A DNA stretch of 64,000 nt from Camellia lanceoleosa. Lineage: Eukaryota > Streptophyta > Magnoliopsida > Ericales > Theaceae. The notes beneath the pieces are model-generated. The model had not been told where the DNA came from. It did no database searches and saw only the letters and a program-made list of their open reading frames with translations. The stretch covers positions 62,001 to 126,000 of the forward strand of contig JANUSC010000362.1 of the NCBI GenBank assembly GCA_025200525.1, in the 5' to 3' direction. Position numbers and translations under genes: made by a program. Positions 33,340-44,268 of this stretch are shown piece by piece (position 1 is the first letter of the stretch; each line of letters starts with the position of its first letter).

Positions 33340-34865
33340 TTAAAACGGGCTCTGGATCCGGAGACTTAAACGGCCCTAAGGTGTCCTGCACCAACGGGGC
33401 TCCGAATCCGAAGGCTTATTCGGCCCTAAGGTGTCATGCACCAAAGGGGGCTCCGAATCCAGAGACTTAATTTGGCCAACCGTGATATCCACGAAGGGCG
33501 CTCCGAATCCGGAGACTTATTCGGCCCTAAGGTGCCATGCACCAAAGGGGGCTCCCAATCCGGAGACTTAATCGGCCCTAAGGTGTCATGCACCAAAGGG
33601 GGCTCCGAATCCGGAGGCTTAATCGGCCCTAAGGTGTCATGCACCAAAGGGGGATCCGAATCCGGAGGCTTAATTTGGCCAATCGTGACATCCACGAAGG
33701 GCGCTCCGAATCCGGAGACTTGTTCGGCCCTAAGGTGTCATGCACCAAAGGGGGCTCCGAATCTGGAGACTTAATCGGCCCTAAGGTGTCATGCACCAAA
33801 GGGGGCTCCGAATCCGGAGGCTTAATTTGGCCAATCGTGATATCCACGAAGGGCGCTCCGAATCCGGAGATTTGTTCGGCCCTAAGGTGTCATGCACCAA
33901 AGGGGGCTCCGAATCCAGAGGCTTAATTTGGCCAATCGTGATATCCACGAAGGGCGCTCCAAATCCGAAGACTTGTTCGGCCCTAAGGTGTCATGCACCA
34001 AAGGGGGCTCCGAATCCGAAGACTTGTTTTGGCCAATCGTGACATCCACGAAGGGCGCTCCGAATCCGGAGACTTATTCGGCCCTAAGGTGTCATGCACC
34101 AAAGGGGGCTCCGAATCCGGAGACTTGTTTTGGCCAATCGTGACATCCACGAAGGGCGCTCCGAATCCGGAGACTTGTTCGGCCCTAAGGTGTCATGCAC
34201 CAAAGGGGGCTCCAAATCCGGAGACTTAATCGGCCCTAAGGTGTCATGCACCAAAGGGGGCTCCGAATCCGGAGGCTTAATTTGGCCAATCGTGATATCC
34301 ATGAAGGGCTCCGAATCCGGAGACTTGTTCGGCCCTAAGGTGTCATGCACCAAAGGGAGCTCCGAATCCGGAGGCTTAATTTGGCCAATCGTGATATCCA
34401 CGAAGGGCACTCCGATTCTGGAGACTTGTTCGGCCCTAAGGTGTCACGCACGAAAGGGGGCTCCGAATCCGAAGGCTTAATTTGGCCAATCGTGATATCC
34501 ACGAAGGGCGCTCCGAATCCGGAGACTTGTTCGGCCCTAAGGTGTCATGCACCAAAGGGGGCTCCGAATCCGGAGACTTATTCAGCCCTAAGGTGTCATG
34601 CACCAAAGGGGGCTCCGAATCCGGAGACTTAATTTGGCCACTCGTGATATCCACGAAGGGCGCTCTGAATCCGGAGACTTATTCGGCCCTAAGGTGTCAT
34701 GCACCAAAGGGGGCTCCGAATCCGGAGACTTAATTTGGCCAATCGTGATATCCACGAAAGGCGCTCCGAATCCGGAGACTTGTTCGGCCCTAAGGTGTCA
34801 TGCACCAAAGGGGGCTCCGAATCCGGAGACTTAATTTGGCCAATCGTGATATCCGCGAAGGGGCT
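33340..34865. repeat. Tandem array of alternating units of about 51 bp (101-bp dimers)
   Basis: Two related half-units share the start CTCCGAATCCGGAGRCTT. Type A continues with TCGGCCCTAAGGTGTCATGC and ACCAAAGGG. Type B continues with AATTTGGCCAATCGTGATAT and CCACGAAGGGC. They mostly alternate A-B, giving a 101-bp period (equivalent positions 33791, 33892, 33993, 34094 and 34598, 34699), with runs of A-A. About 29 half-units are present. Because the period is not a multiple of three, open frames of 60-130 aa occur on both strands; none is a gene. The array sits where pol would be expected in a Tat element. Confidence 0.9.
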
Positions 34866-34973
34866 TGAAGGACAGTCACAGAGAAAATCGATTTTCATTA
34901 AAACGTGAGACCAGTACAAACATCGGATCCCACAAGTCGGGTCCGTAAATGGATCTTTATAAAGTCTACGTTC

Positions 34974-37012
34974 GCACAGATTGTGGTGAGCCACGGATCT
35001 CCTCAATGCCACAGTCTGTTGGGAAGTGCATAAGCTGATGATAGGTGCTTGGGACGGCCTTCATGACATGCAACCAGGGGCGCCCCATGATGGCATTATA
35101 TGGCGACGGAAGCTTCACAACCAAGAAGTCCATGTCAACTGTTTTTGAGCCCGCTCAAACAGGTAGCACGACCCTCCCCAACGGATACTCTGGATTCGCG
35201 TTGAAACCGAACAGTGGCTGAGACGACGGTGACAGGTCCGACTCGTTGAGGCCGAGTTCGACAAAAGTTCTGTAATACAGGATTTTCGAAGTGCTTCCTG
35301 GGTCTATGAGAATGCGTTCAACGCTGAACTGTCGTACGCGTAATTTGACGACCAAAGGATCGACGTGGCTGGCCGCCGTTCTGGCGAGGTCGGAGTCATT
35401 GAACTTAATTGTCGGAGCTTCTTTGGGCCTGCCGGTCGACATGTTATGTTTTTGGGGGATTGGGTGCGACTGGATCGTATGCACGGTCGGGGATGCCGGC
35501 AGACCGTAGATTATGTGGATCACGCCAAGCGGAGGTGAATCCTGTCTCAAGGCTAGTGCTTTGGTTGGCCTTCCCTTGCTCACGTATTGCTGCAATCGAC
35601 CATCTTGCGCCAGTTCCTCCAGATGATCCTTTAGCGCATAACAACTCTCGGTTTCGTGGCCGTGATCTTTGTGGTATTCGCATCGTCTGTCCCTCCTCCG
35701 TGTATCGGGAGGCCCCACCATCTTCGACGGCCACTTGAAAAGTGAAAGGTGCTGGACTTCGGTCATTATTGCCGCGATCGGCTCTGTCAACTCCGTATAC
35801 TTCTTGTCTGTTCGCCTTGAGCGTCTGCTGTCGACTTGTAGTTGTTCATTCGTTCGGTGGGGGTACTGATCGCTTGATCGGCGGGAGTCTCGCCTTTTAT
35901 CTCGCTTGGTCCGTTGCCGGGGCTCAGGGCTCGGTGGCGACACGGAGCTTATTGGTCGAGCGGTTTCGGGGAGGGCCGTTTTGCTAGGGATTTGTCCGGC
36001 TTTTATCCTCAGGGCGTCATCTTCGACTTTACAATATTCTTCAACTTTTTTCATCAACGCCCAGACTGTTTTGGGGGGCCTTCTGGTCAGGGAACTGCGT
36101 AGAGCACTGTCAGGATGTAAACCCATTTTGAAGGCGGTGATGGCCATGGAGTCGTTGCAAGCGTCGTCAACGAGGTTGAAGCACTCCCAATATCGTGCCA
36201 GCACGCCTCTCGGCGTCTCTCCCATCGGATCAAGATAGCCTAGAGGAGTCGGCTGTTCGGTTGTACCTCGTTGGTGATGAACCGGGCCCTGAAGGATTTC
36301 TGCAGTTGGTGGAAGCTTTTAATCGAAGCTGGCTCCAACTTGTAATACCACCTAACGGCTAGTGGACCTAGACTGCTAGGGAATATTCGGCACATGAGGG
36401 CTTCATTGTCTGCGTCGGCGTCATGCTTTGTTTGTAATGACGGATATGATCAGTGGGGTCTGATTTTCCGTCGTATAGAGTGAACGAGGGAGCTTTGAAT
36501 TTCTTGGGCAGGGACGCCCTTGCGATCCGTCGAACGAAAGGATCATGCTGGTCTTCCTCGTTTGAGCTGCTTCTCCTGCGCTTGTTCCTCGTTCGCAGAT
36601 CCTTTTCGGAGGAGCTGGAGGTCTCGGATTGTCTCCTTGCGTCGAGCTCCGTGGATGATGAGTTGGAGCTGCTATCGGTATCCTTTGGTCGAGCCCGAGG
36701 TCTTTGTCCGTCTGCCCTCGGGGGTCACTCTGGTTCATGGGGCATGGCCTCTCTAGATTTTGCTACCTCTAGGGCCAAATCTTGACGGAGTCGTTCGTTC
36801 TCCGCGATCATGTTCTCGAGCCTTTGTTCATTCTGCTTTGCTTGTTCTATGATAGCCTGCATTGTTTCTTGTGCTGAAGTTGTTGGTGAATCGAAGTTCA
36901 GGACGCGTTGTGCCGGGATGGTTTCTTTTCCGAGCATATTGGCTGGGGTGAGGTCGTCTTCCTGTGTTATCTCGTTGGTGGCTATCGGGGGATCTTCGAT
37001 CACACCTTCCAT
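34974..37012 (-). pseudogene. Gag-protease gene of element F, broken
   Basis: Starts with the ATG at 37012 (MEGVIEDPPIATNE, then a coiled-coil stretch ending near 36725), then shifts frame. The capsid-like gag core is readable around 36420-36240 (ALMCRIFPSSLGPLAVRWYY, SFHQLQKSFRARFITNE) and continues from 36225 (MGETPRGVLARYWECFN). One zinc knuckle follows (CEYHKDHGHETESC). The protease region has VERILIDPGSTSKILYY and, after an in-frame TGA at 35154, VDMDFLVVKLPSPYNAIMGR and MKAVPSTYHQLMHFPTDCG. These are typical of Tat-lineage Gag-Pro. It stops near 34974, just before the tandem array, and no RT follows. Confidence 0.85.
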
Positions 37013-37027
37013 GGATGTGTTTGAGTA

Positions 37028-37045
37028 TTCCCACAGACGGCGCCA
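37028..37045 (-). other. Primer-binding site of element F
   Basis: The minus strand reads TGGCGCCGTCTGTGGGAA, two bases after the LTR end. TGGCGCCGT-type binding sites are common next to the 5' LTR in Tat/Athila-group elements. Confidence 0.8.
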
Positions 37046-37047
37046 AT

Positions 37048-37451
37048 TGTGGTGAAAGGGTTTGGAAATACTCTTCAGATCCTGGTAGACGACAATGATC
37101 CTCAGCTAGTCACCTGCAAAGATACAAATACTCCGGTCGGGGGTACCGGAATTAGCACTCAAGCGGACAAGCCATTCTTCTCCTCAAGAAAGCTTGTTCA
37201 CTAAGTTTTTAGAAGTGATTCTTACATACCTTTACAAATCTGAAGCTCTTGTATTTATATCCATTCTCTGGGCCTCGGGGCCTGGGCCTACTTTTTCAAT
37301 AATTATCTTTTCCTCTATTCGGCTCTAGGGATCCTTCCCCATTCGGCCTATCTATCCTATTCGGCCCCGTATCCTTGCGGGATATCTGCCGGCTAGCGTC
37401 AAGCTTCTGAAATATACCTCCTTTATCCTCGCCAATTATTCGGCCACCACA
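37048..37451 (-). repeat. 5' LTR of element F
   Basis: 404 bp, partner of 27020-27419. TATA box on the minus strand at 37252-37259 (TATAAATA). Confidence 0.88.
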
Positions 37452-38447
37452 ACGATAGATACACAATGTAATGAAAGTGTGCGATAGATGCATGAAGTGA
37501 ACAAATGCAATAGATACACAAAGTGAACGAGATTGAACACCAATATAATGAAAACGCATATTTCATGCAAGGTTATAGACAGCCGACATATGATGTTAAT
37601 TGAAAGCATGTTCTATGCAAGAAACAAGAGCATGTTCTAAATGAAAGCATGTTTTATATGAGATTCGAAAGCATGTTCAAAATGAAAGCATGTTTTGTGT
37701 GTGATTCGAAAGCAAGATGAAAAGCATACGAAAATGCACGTTTTATGTAAAAGAAAGTAACAAACATGTAACTTGACAAAGCAAATAAAAGCGATGTTCG
37801 GCAATAACCTCCGACTTACCGACTTTGCAAAATGCTCAAAAAGGATACACCTTGTTCATATTGGCAAGTGAAGCACGTTCACGCACCGGAACACAACGGC
37901 TATTAGGGATGTCGCAATTGGAACACAGTTTCGAGCTTCTTGAAAATCAATCTGGACCCAAAAGAGAACCCTCCCATACACTGTTAGGGCAAAAGAAGAA
38001 CAAAATCAACATTAGGCCACAAATGAGGGCTACTGGCCACTAATGCAATTTCAGGGACAAATTTGCCATTTCGGCACGAGTCTTTTTAAATACATCACCA
38101 CACCTCATTTCCTCACACACCCAAGGCTGAAACTACTCTCCCTCTCTCTCTAGGTGCTTCCTCTCTCTAGATTTGTGCTTTGTACGTGTTTTCCAATGCC
38201 CCACACAAACTTTATTCGTAACCCTCTTTGATCCTCTACACTTTGAACCAATCAGATTTTGTTTTCGTTGATTTTCTCGAGTTTTCACCACTTTGGGCTT
38301 GTTTCCCTCAAGTTTCTCTCAGGTTTTATGAACTTTTTCGGGTTTTAACTTTTTCTCTCATTTTCTCTCCTAGTGTTGACTTTTCCAAGTTTTCCTTCTT
38401 TTTCTTCATTTTCTTCACTTTTTTACCAATTTTCACCCACTTTTTAT
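37452..38447 (+). promoter_or_regulatory. Element C spacer and upstream region of its antisense PMD gene
   Basis: 37452-37456 is the right ACGAT duplication of F. 37457-37760 is a degenerate repeat region (GAAAGCATGTT, GATAGATACACAA). 37990-38070 is GC-rich with GGCCACTAAT (38035-38044), a word also found twice in LTR C. A TATA-like TTTAAATA lies at 38085-38092, followed by a pyrimidine-rich leader (ctctccctctctctctag) and the ATG at 38448. Together this looks like the promoter of the plus-strand gene. Confidence 0.5.
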
Positions 38448-41318
38448 ATGGCAGATGACATTTCTCATCATGATACCCCTCCCGAGGTTCCACCTACACA
38501 TTCACCCATAGAGGTTGAGGAGCCAACGGTTGTCGAGGTCGGCGAGGCGATAGAGGACATTGATGCCAACTTCGAGGCAGAGTTCGCCCTAGGGCTCGAG
38601 CCTGAGCCATTACCATTGAGGATACGCCCTTTGATCCGATCACTCATCACCTTCGCACGCATATGATGGCACCTAGAGGCATGATGCGCTTTGACAATTT
38701 TGCTCATAGCATGCCGGAGGATATCTTGCTGAGAGAGCCGGGCTCTCACATTTCCTACGGCGCTACCGAGGTACAAACTTTATTTTCATGCTTTCTTGCC
38801 TTTCATTTGACTGTATTTCTTGGACTGTCTTTCATCTGATTCACAATTTCTTTGCCATAGGGGGACTCCCATTCTTACAGGGGTTACGGGGCAGTGATGG
38901 CCAGAGATTGGTATCATGAGCTCCCGCACCTAGTTGATACGGCTTTGGCTTATTCTACACCAGGCTCTCACGGCATATAGTTAGCCAGGCCCAACTCGAA
39001 GCATTGGTGGAGAGGTGGTGGGATACCACCGACTCTTTCCACTTCTTCTCCACTGGGAAGATGACGATAACCCCCTACGACTTCTTGATGATTACAGACA
39101 GAGGAGCAGAGGGTGACCCGATCCCCTTTGACATGGATATGGGCAAGTGGGAGGCGGATTGGACCTACCTATTGGGAGCAAGCCCACCTCTATATAGGCC
39201 AGCCATGGTCAGATATAGTTGGTTCTCCGAGCATTTCCACTGGAGTCAACCCGAGACATAGGAGGAGACAGAGCAGTATGCCCGGGGCTTCTTGATATTC
39301 CTTCTCGGTACCACCTTGTTCGCAAATAGGTGGAACAACGTAGGTTTGTACTTGTTGAGCACCCTTGTGACCCTACCTCGGGTTTGGTTTTACGATTGAG
39401 GCAGAGTTGACCTTGCTACACTCTACGGCTATATGAGTTCCACTTCCTGCATGAAAAGAGAGCGAGTCGGAGGCTACTAGAGAGCCTAGCAGGTATGCAC
39501 CACACCTTTCTGCTTTTGCACTTTCTGTTTTATATCTGTTGACACATTGTGCTTTCCACTTTGCAATTTCTATTTTATATCCGTTGACACATTGTACTTT
39601 TTGCTTTGCACTTTCTGTTTTATATCCGTTGACACATTGTGCTTTTTGCTTTGTAATTTCTTGCAGTTATGGGTTTACGCCTATTTCCTGGCTCTGGCTC
39701 TAGAGCCAGTAGATGAGATCCCTCTAGACGTGCATTACTCGTGACAATATGACGGTCGGTGCCAGCGTCGGAGTCACAGTGATATGACATTCACCTTTTA
39801 CCGCCAATACTTCGATACAGTGGTTGCCTGTGAGGTAATCTGAAATTCCCAATCATTTCTACTTTTATTGCTTATTGCTACTGTTTTGATTCATCCTGAC
39901 AACTGACTGCAACTAACAACTTGTACATCCTCTATTTACAGATCAGCTGGCAACCCTGGGCGACGATGCCAGTCGGAGTGAGAGACCAGTACGCCGAGGC
40001 TTAGGGCACTTCCGGTTCTAAATCTTTCTAGAGGACCGATTCTACCAGGCCTAGTTCTTGGGCGAGCAAACTGTCCGCCAGACCGTGGGCTTGCCTACAC
40101 CAGCCATGCCTATGCCACCACTAACATCAATGAGGACAACTAATAGCCTCTCAGCCAAGGCTATTATCCAATTTATGGTGGGGCTGGATGCTGACTATTT
40201 CAGAGCAGAGGGTGATTATGCAACTTTCATCCAGACTCATCTCACGCCGCCTCTGACTAGAGTTCACGCAGCCGATGCAACAGGTGCTCCCTTGGCGGGT
40301 GAGGCTGATTAGAAGACCAACACCAATATTGGAGGGGCCCCTCCTATTGTGTAGGTTGCTAGTTGGCTGGCAATTCCCACCGCACTTACATGTTGGCGAC
40401 TGATTGGGATAGCCTATCAGATTCCGATAGAGCCACCAGCAACAAGACATGGGTATGTCAAAGCCCGGGGCACACCCTATGTATGAACCACACTTTATAA
40501 CTTGTAACCACGCTTTCCCTTTTCAAATATTGATTATTCCAGATACTAATCATTCAAATGCACTTACAGGCACCCACTAAGTATATAGAGGGCCTGCTCC
40601 AGCTAGTTGCTTCTCTGGTTGGCATGGTGCAACGGCCAGAGACATTGGTTGGTCTCCACGGTATCCAGGTATTTTCTCCTATTTTCCACATATGTTTCAC
40701 TGTTACCTTACACTATTGTGCACCACACTATCATATTCCCACTGGTTCACTGATACTCATACTGTAACATTCACACCACCCCACATTGCACGGATCCACT
40801 GTACTCATATTATACCTTTTACACTCATTCCGCATACCGCATTCGGTAACGACAACACATACACTGTATCTGATATGTCGACACTTGTTTTTTAGATTCT
40901 ATCAGTACTGAGGACACCAGCAGCAGCTGTGGCACCTGCACCTGCAGCACCTCCTCCAACGGCAGAAAGAAAAGATAGACAAGCCCCAACATGCAGCCGA
41001 GATAAACGCTGAGATCGAGGCAGAGACAGGGGCATTCGGGGCCGGCGCTGCTCCTCGGCGCCAGTTTTAAGTGGCGATGATACCGAGACCAGTGACTCTA
41101 AGAAGGCAGTGAGTCGATGCTCTGAGTCTAAGAGCGAGGACGATGATGGTGGTTCAGGGTTAGGGAGCGAAGGTGACACCGAGGCTGGCTTTGAGGCAGG
41201 GAGCGAAGATGATGATACCGGCTCTGGCTCAAAGTCTGATTCTGATAGCGGTGTTGACGGAGACAGTGCCCCTCAATCCCCTCCAAAGAAGAGGACAAAT
41301 AAGGCCTCTCAAGCTTGA
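38448..41318 (+). pseudogene. Antisense plant mobile domain (PMD) gene of element C
   Basis: By comparison with the copy in D, six exons can be placed: 38448-38770, 38861-39492, 39667-39834, 39942 to about 40450, 40570-40668 and 40896-41318. All have GT-AG borders. Exon 1 starts MADDISHHDTPPEVPP. Exon 2 has ALVERWWDTTDSFHFFSTGK, MTITPYDFLMITDRG and LFANRWNNVGLYLLSTL, the PMD core known from MAIN/MAIL-type proteins and plant transposons. The last exon is acidic and ends PPKKRTNKASQA. Damage includes one-base shifts near 38617 and 38955 and stops at several points (for example in QPET*EE, VWFYD* and GGY*RA*Q). It lies opposite to C's pol, between integrase and the 3' LTR. Confidence 0.75.
39530..39665 (+). 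repeat. Minisatellite in intron 2 of the C PMD gene
   Basis: About three copies of a unit of about 57 bp (TATCTGTTGACACATTGTGC, then a 'tttgcaatttctgttt' stretch). It inflates the intron and explains the small ORF there. Confidence 0.65.
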
Positions 41319-41886
41319 GATGACTAGCGCTGATTTTTGTACTTTTTTTTTTTTGCTTAGTTTCTTTTATTTTGGTAGTTCAGTTGATGTATAGCTTCAG
41401 TTAGGCTTTTACTTTTTCTTCTGAAAACTTGTATTCCCTTTTTTAGAAACCATGATCGGGGGAAAACACTGTAGTTTTATGAAAAGAGTTATTTATTTTT
41501 GCATCATGAGCACCACATTTGCATATAATAAAAATGAATTGTATTGGAACGATGTTCTGAATCAGACAATGAGCCAACGGATGACAAAAATACAACTCGA
41601 TAAGTAAAAAAGCAAAGTAAAACAACTAAACACAACTATGTACACTTGGTAAAATCAAAAGACTCAAAACAGACCTTAAAACAAAAAAATCAAGACAAAA
41701 CCAGACTGCCAAAACTGCCAGGCCCACAAGTGGGCAGCAGGCCACAAAAAATAGGCAACTGGCCACTTGTGATGCATCCACCAGACGGCAAACAGCTGGC
41801 CTCCACTCACAGTCCTATCTTCTACAAAAGATCTTTCTTCGTGATTTCTTTACCAGAACCTCATTTTTGCTGCTGTTTCTTCTACA
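41319..41886 (+). promoter_or_regulatory. Intergenic region upstream of the second antisense gene of element C
   Basis: 41319-41600 resembles the 3' region after the D PMD gene (ttttttttt, 'gtagttagg', AAAA-rich). 41715-41815 is a GC-rich cluster with GCCAGGCCC, GGGCAGCAGGCCAC, CTGGCCACTTG and CAGCTGGCC, similar in composition and words to the cluster in LTR C. No TATA box is clear. Confidence 0.4.
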
Positions 41887-43176
41887 AATGAAGATATTTC
41901 TTGCTGAGAAGCTCACGGATTGTATAGTCACTTTAGATGGCACAAAAAAAGGTAAATTTTTAAGGTTTCGGCATAAATGAGCTTTTTCTGTTAAGCTGTA
42001 CTCAACTTTGTTTTTCGTTCCTCCATGCCATGATCTGATGTTGGGAGTCGGTTACGAATATGTTTCGTTTTGGCGCATAGGAAATGTGCCCAACTCTTGA
42101 AGAATTTCAAGCAATGATAGAAACCCGACGCGATGAGAAAATCATGTTTCAGCCCCGTTTTAGCCATGCCCAGGCTTTGGGACAAATGTGTGGGCTCACT
42201 TTGCATAAAACTCAATCTTTGGCCCATGACAGAGAGCTACATATACCCACCATGATTCATTGGTTTTCTGACATCATTGACAAAGGCGACCCTCTCTGGC
42301 AAGGCTTTCGGCAACATGCCCTTTGTTTATGTATGCTCGTACATTTTCTTCTTGCCCCTTGTTGCGGCAAAACCAGCATTAAGCTGATCGAAGTAGCCCA
42401 AGATCTAAAAGAGAGTAAGAGTTGCATTGGTTTAGCACTGGCTGAGACCTTGATGGGTTTAGATGCTTTTCATCGGTGAGAGACCACCAAATTTGCAGGG
42501 AGTCCACTACTTCTTCAGGTATTGTTTCCCACCCTTTTTGATATATGCTTCGCACATCACTTAGCACTCATGCTCTATTTTCTCTCAAAGCCCTTTCTTT
42601 ACTTTTCTCTCCACACACATCTCTGTATTTTTTAATCTCTCTTATTTTTCATCTCTTCCCAGGTATGGCTCATCGATAAGCTGAAATTGGTGGACCCTTG
42701 CCCTGAATATTTAACCCGAGCTTACTTTTTCCTCCAGCAACTAGTGGACTTTCCCAATGAGAGATGGTGGTGCAACTGGATGTGCAAACAGGTCTGCAGC
42801 TGACATAGCTTAGCGTTGCCCCTGGCTTAACTTGAATGAGATGAGCTACAACATGTCTCGACATCCAGGCATATAGTTGATTGGCCTCACACACTGCGTG
42901 TTCTACTTTCTCTTCCGGTTTAGACCCCAGTTCGAGCATGATCAAACATGTCCAGACGAAGAGATAGAATACTCGATTTCCTTTCCGATTTGTGCTTGAC
43001 ACTTAACTTAGCACCTTGCAACCTAGAGGACAAGAGAGCTTTTAGCCCCTGCCCCTAGTTTTAATTATGTCCTTTCTGGCGAGTGCTTGGCTTAGTTTGA
43101 GGATGAGGCACAAGCCGAGCCAACCTTGGCTACAGAGGCTTCCGTAAGCACGAACAAAGGACGCAGGAGCACCTAA
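41887..43176 (+). pseudogene. Second antisense gene of element C, DUF7745-like
   Basis: The best-preserved part is 42084-42477: MCPTLEEFQAMIE, PTMIHWFSDII, HALCLCMLVHFLLAP, SIKLIEVAQDLKESKS and LALAETLMGLDAFH. The CPTLEEF opening, hydrophobic centre and LAETL segment resemble the DUF7745 domain of plant retroelement-associated proteins, which often sits beside PMD. An intron (about 42518-42662, ending TTCCCAG) leads to VWLIDKLKLVDPCPEYLTRA and WW-containing sequence, then in shifted frame RHPGI, FYFLFRFRPQFEHDQ and a charged tail TNKGRRST ending in TAA at 43174. The start near 41887 (MKIFLAEKLTDCIV) is tentative. Several stops and shifts. Function unknown. Confidence 0.6.
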
Positions 43177-43718
43177 CTCACCTATGCCCCTAGTTTATTG
43201 CTTTGACCTTTCTTTTCAAGTTTTATGATGCAAAAGCGACTTTTATTGGTATCAGACACTTGGAGAATGTACTTATGTTGAAATCAATGGAATTAAAGTT
43301 GTGAGTGCTAAAAAATTTCCGTTTGGTCCCAAAAATGGTCTGAGTTGTAAAAAGGTAAAATTCGGAGAAAAATCAACTTTTATTAAAACTTTTCAAAACC
43401 ATTTTTGGAAATGATCACTGGCTGACACGCACAGAATCGATCCTCGAGATGTACAACCCCAAATCAGCAAATCATAACTGCCCCTGCTTGAACGTCATTA
43501 CATTCTGCATTGCAACCGGCTCTTATGCCCAAAATGAAGATCACAACCAAGCAAACAGATAATGAACAAAGATGACCCAGTTTTTGCGCTCTGACTTTTG
43601 CCAAAGTCATCCTTTAAGGTTTTCAACCTTGCGAGCTCTGTTTTTCTTTATTTCTAATTTTTTCATGCTCTAACTTTTGCCTAGGTCGCCCTTTCGGGTT
43701 TTCGACCTAGCAAGCCTC
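43177..43718. other. Non-coding DNA between the antisense gene and integrase of element C
   Basis: Contains the conserved words CTCTAACTTTTGCC and GGGTTTTCGACC, which recur at 58090 and 58270 in D. This is therefore a shared part of the family. No ORF. Confidence 0.55.
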
Positions 43719-44268
43719 TCAAGGGTAATATTTCTTCAACTTATCCATATTGATCGGTTGTGAAAACTCCAAGCCATCTAGGTCTATAAGGATAATCGTC
43801 CCTCCTGACCAAATAGCTTTGATGATGTAAGGACCAGTCTAATTAGGTCGGAACTTGCCCCTAGGGTCATGAATGGGAGCTCGGTTATCTTTTAGTACCA
43901 TATCTCCTTCTTTCAGATTTCAGGACTTAACCTTCTTGTTAAAAGCCCTAGCAATTATGCACTGGTAACCCTAGACATGATACAATGCCTTTAGCCTTCT
44001 CTCATCAAACAATATTAACTACTCGAATCTACTTTGCTGCCAGTCAGCCTCCGCTATTTGACACTCGACCATAACTCGCAACGACGACACTTCAATTTCA
44101 ATTGGCAGAACAGCCTCCATCCCTTACACTAACAAATAGGGGGTTGCCCCTGTGAATGTTTAGACTGAAGTTCTGTATCCCCAGAGTGCAAATGGCAGTT
44201 CATCCGGCCAGTCCCTGTATGTCTCCACCATCTTTCGCAGGATGTTTTTGATATTCTTGTTAGCAGCC
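43719..44268 (-). pseudogene. C-terminal part of the integrase of element C
   Basis: The minus strand reads AANKNIKNILRKMVETYRDW, PDELPFALWGYRTSV, GMEAVLPIEIEVSSLRV, then ILFDERRLKALYHV, FNKKVKS, LKEGDMVLK and the GPY/F-type module GPYIIKAIWSGGTIILIDLD with INMDKLKKYYP before TGA (43719-43721). This is the Ty3/gypsy (Tat-like) integrase C-terminus at its natural end. Five or more in-frame stops break it. Upstream it is cut at 44268 by LTR G. It fixes C as minus-oriented and shows that the two genes to its left are antisense and lie downstream of pol. Confidence 0.85.

Larger units (their letters stand above)
27020..37451 (-). mobile_element. Complete non-autonomous Tat-type LTR retrotransposon F (10.4 kb)
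   Basis: Two LTRs of 400 bp (27020-27419) and 404 bp (37048-37451) are nearly identical, run TGTGGTG...CACCACA, and are flanked by ACGAT. The PBS is at 37028-37045 and the PPT next to 27419, both on the minus strand. The minus strand encodes a broken Gag-protease. RT, RNase H and integrase are absent; the space holds a 101-bp tandem array and two genes in the antisense (plus) direction. This fits a gag-bearing non-autonomous element (TR-GAG type) of the Tat lineage. It is inserted in the repeat region of element C. Confidence 0.88.

Noticed and set aside
33436..34908. Many overlapping ORFs of 60-128 aa on both strands
   Set aside because: They are translations of the 101-bp tandem array, open on both strands and shifting frame every dimer.
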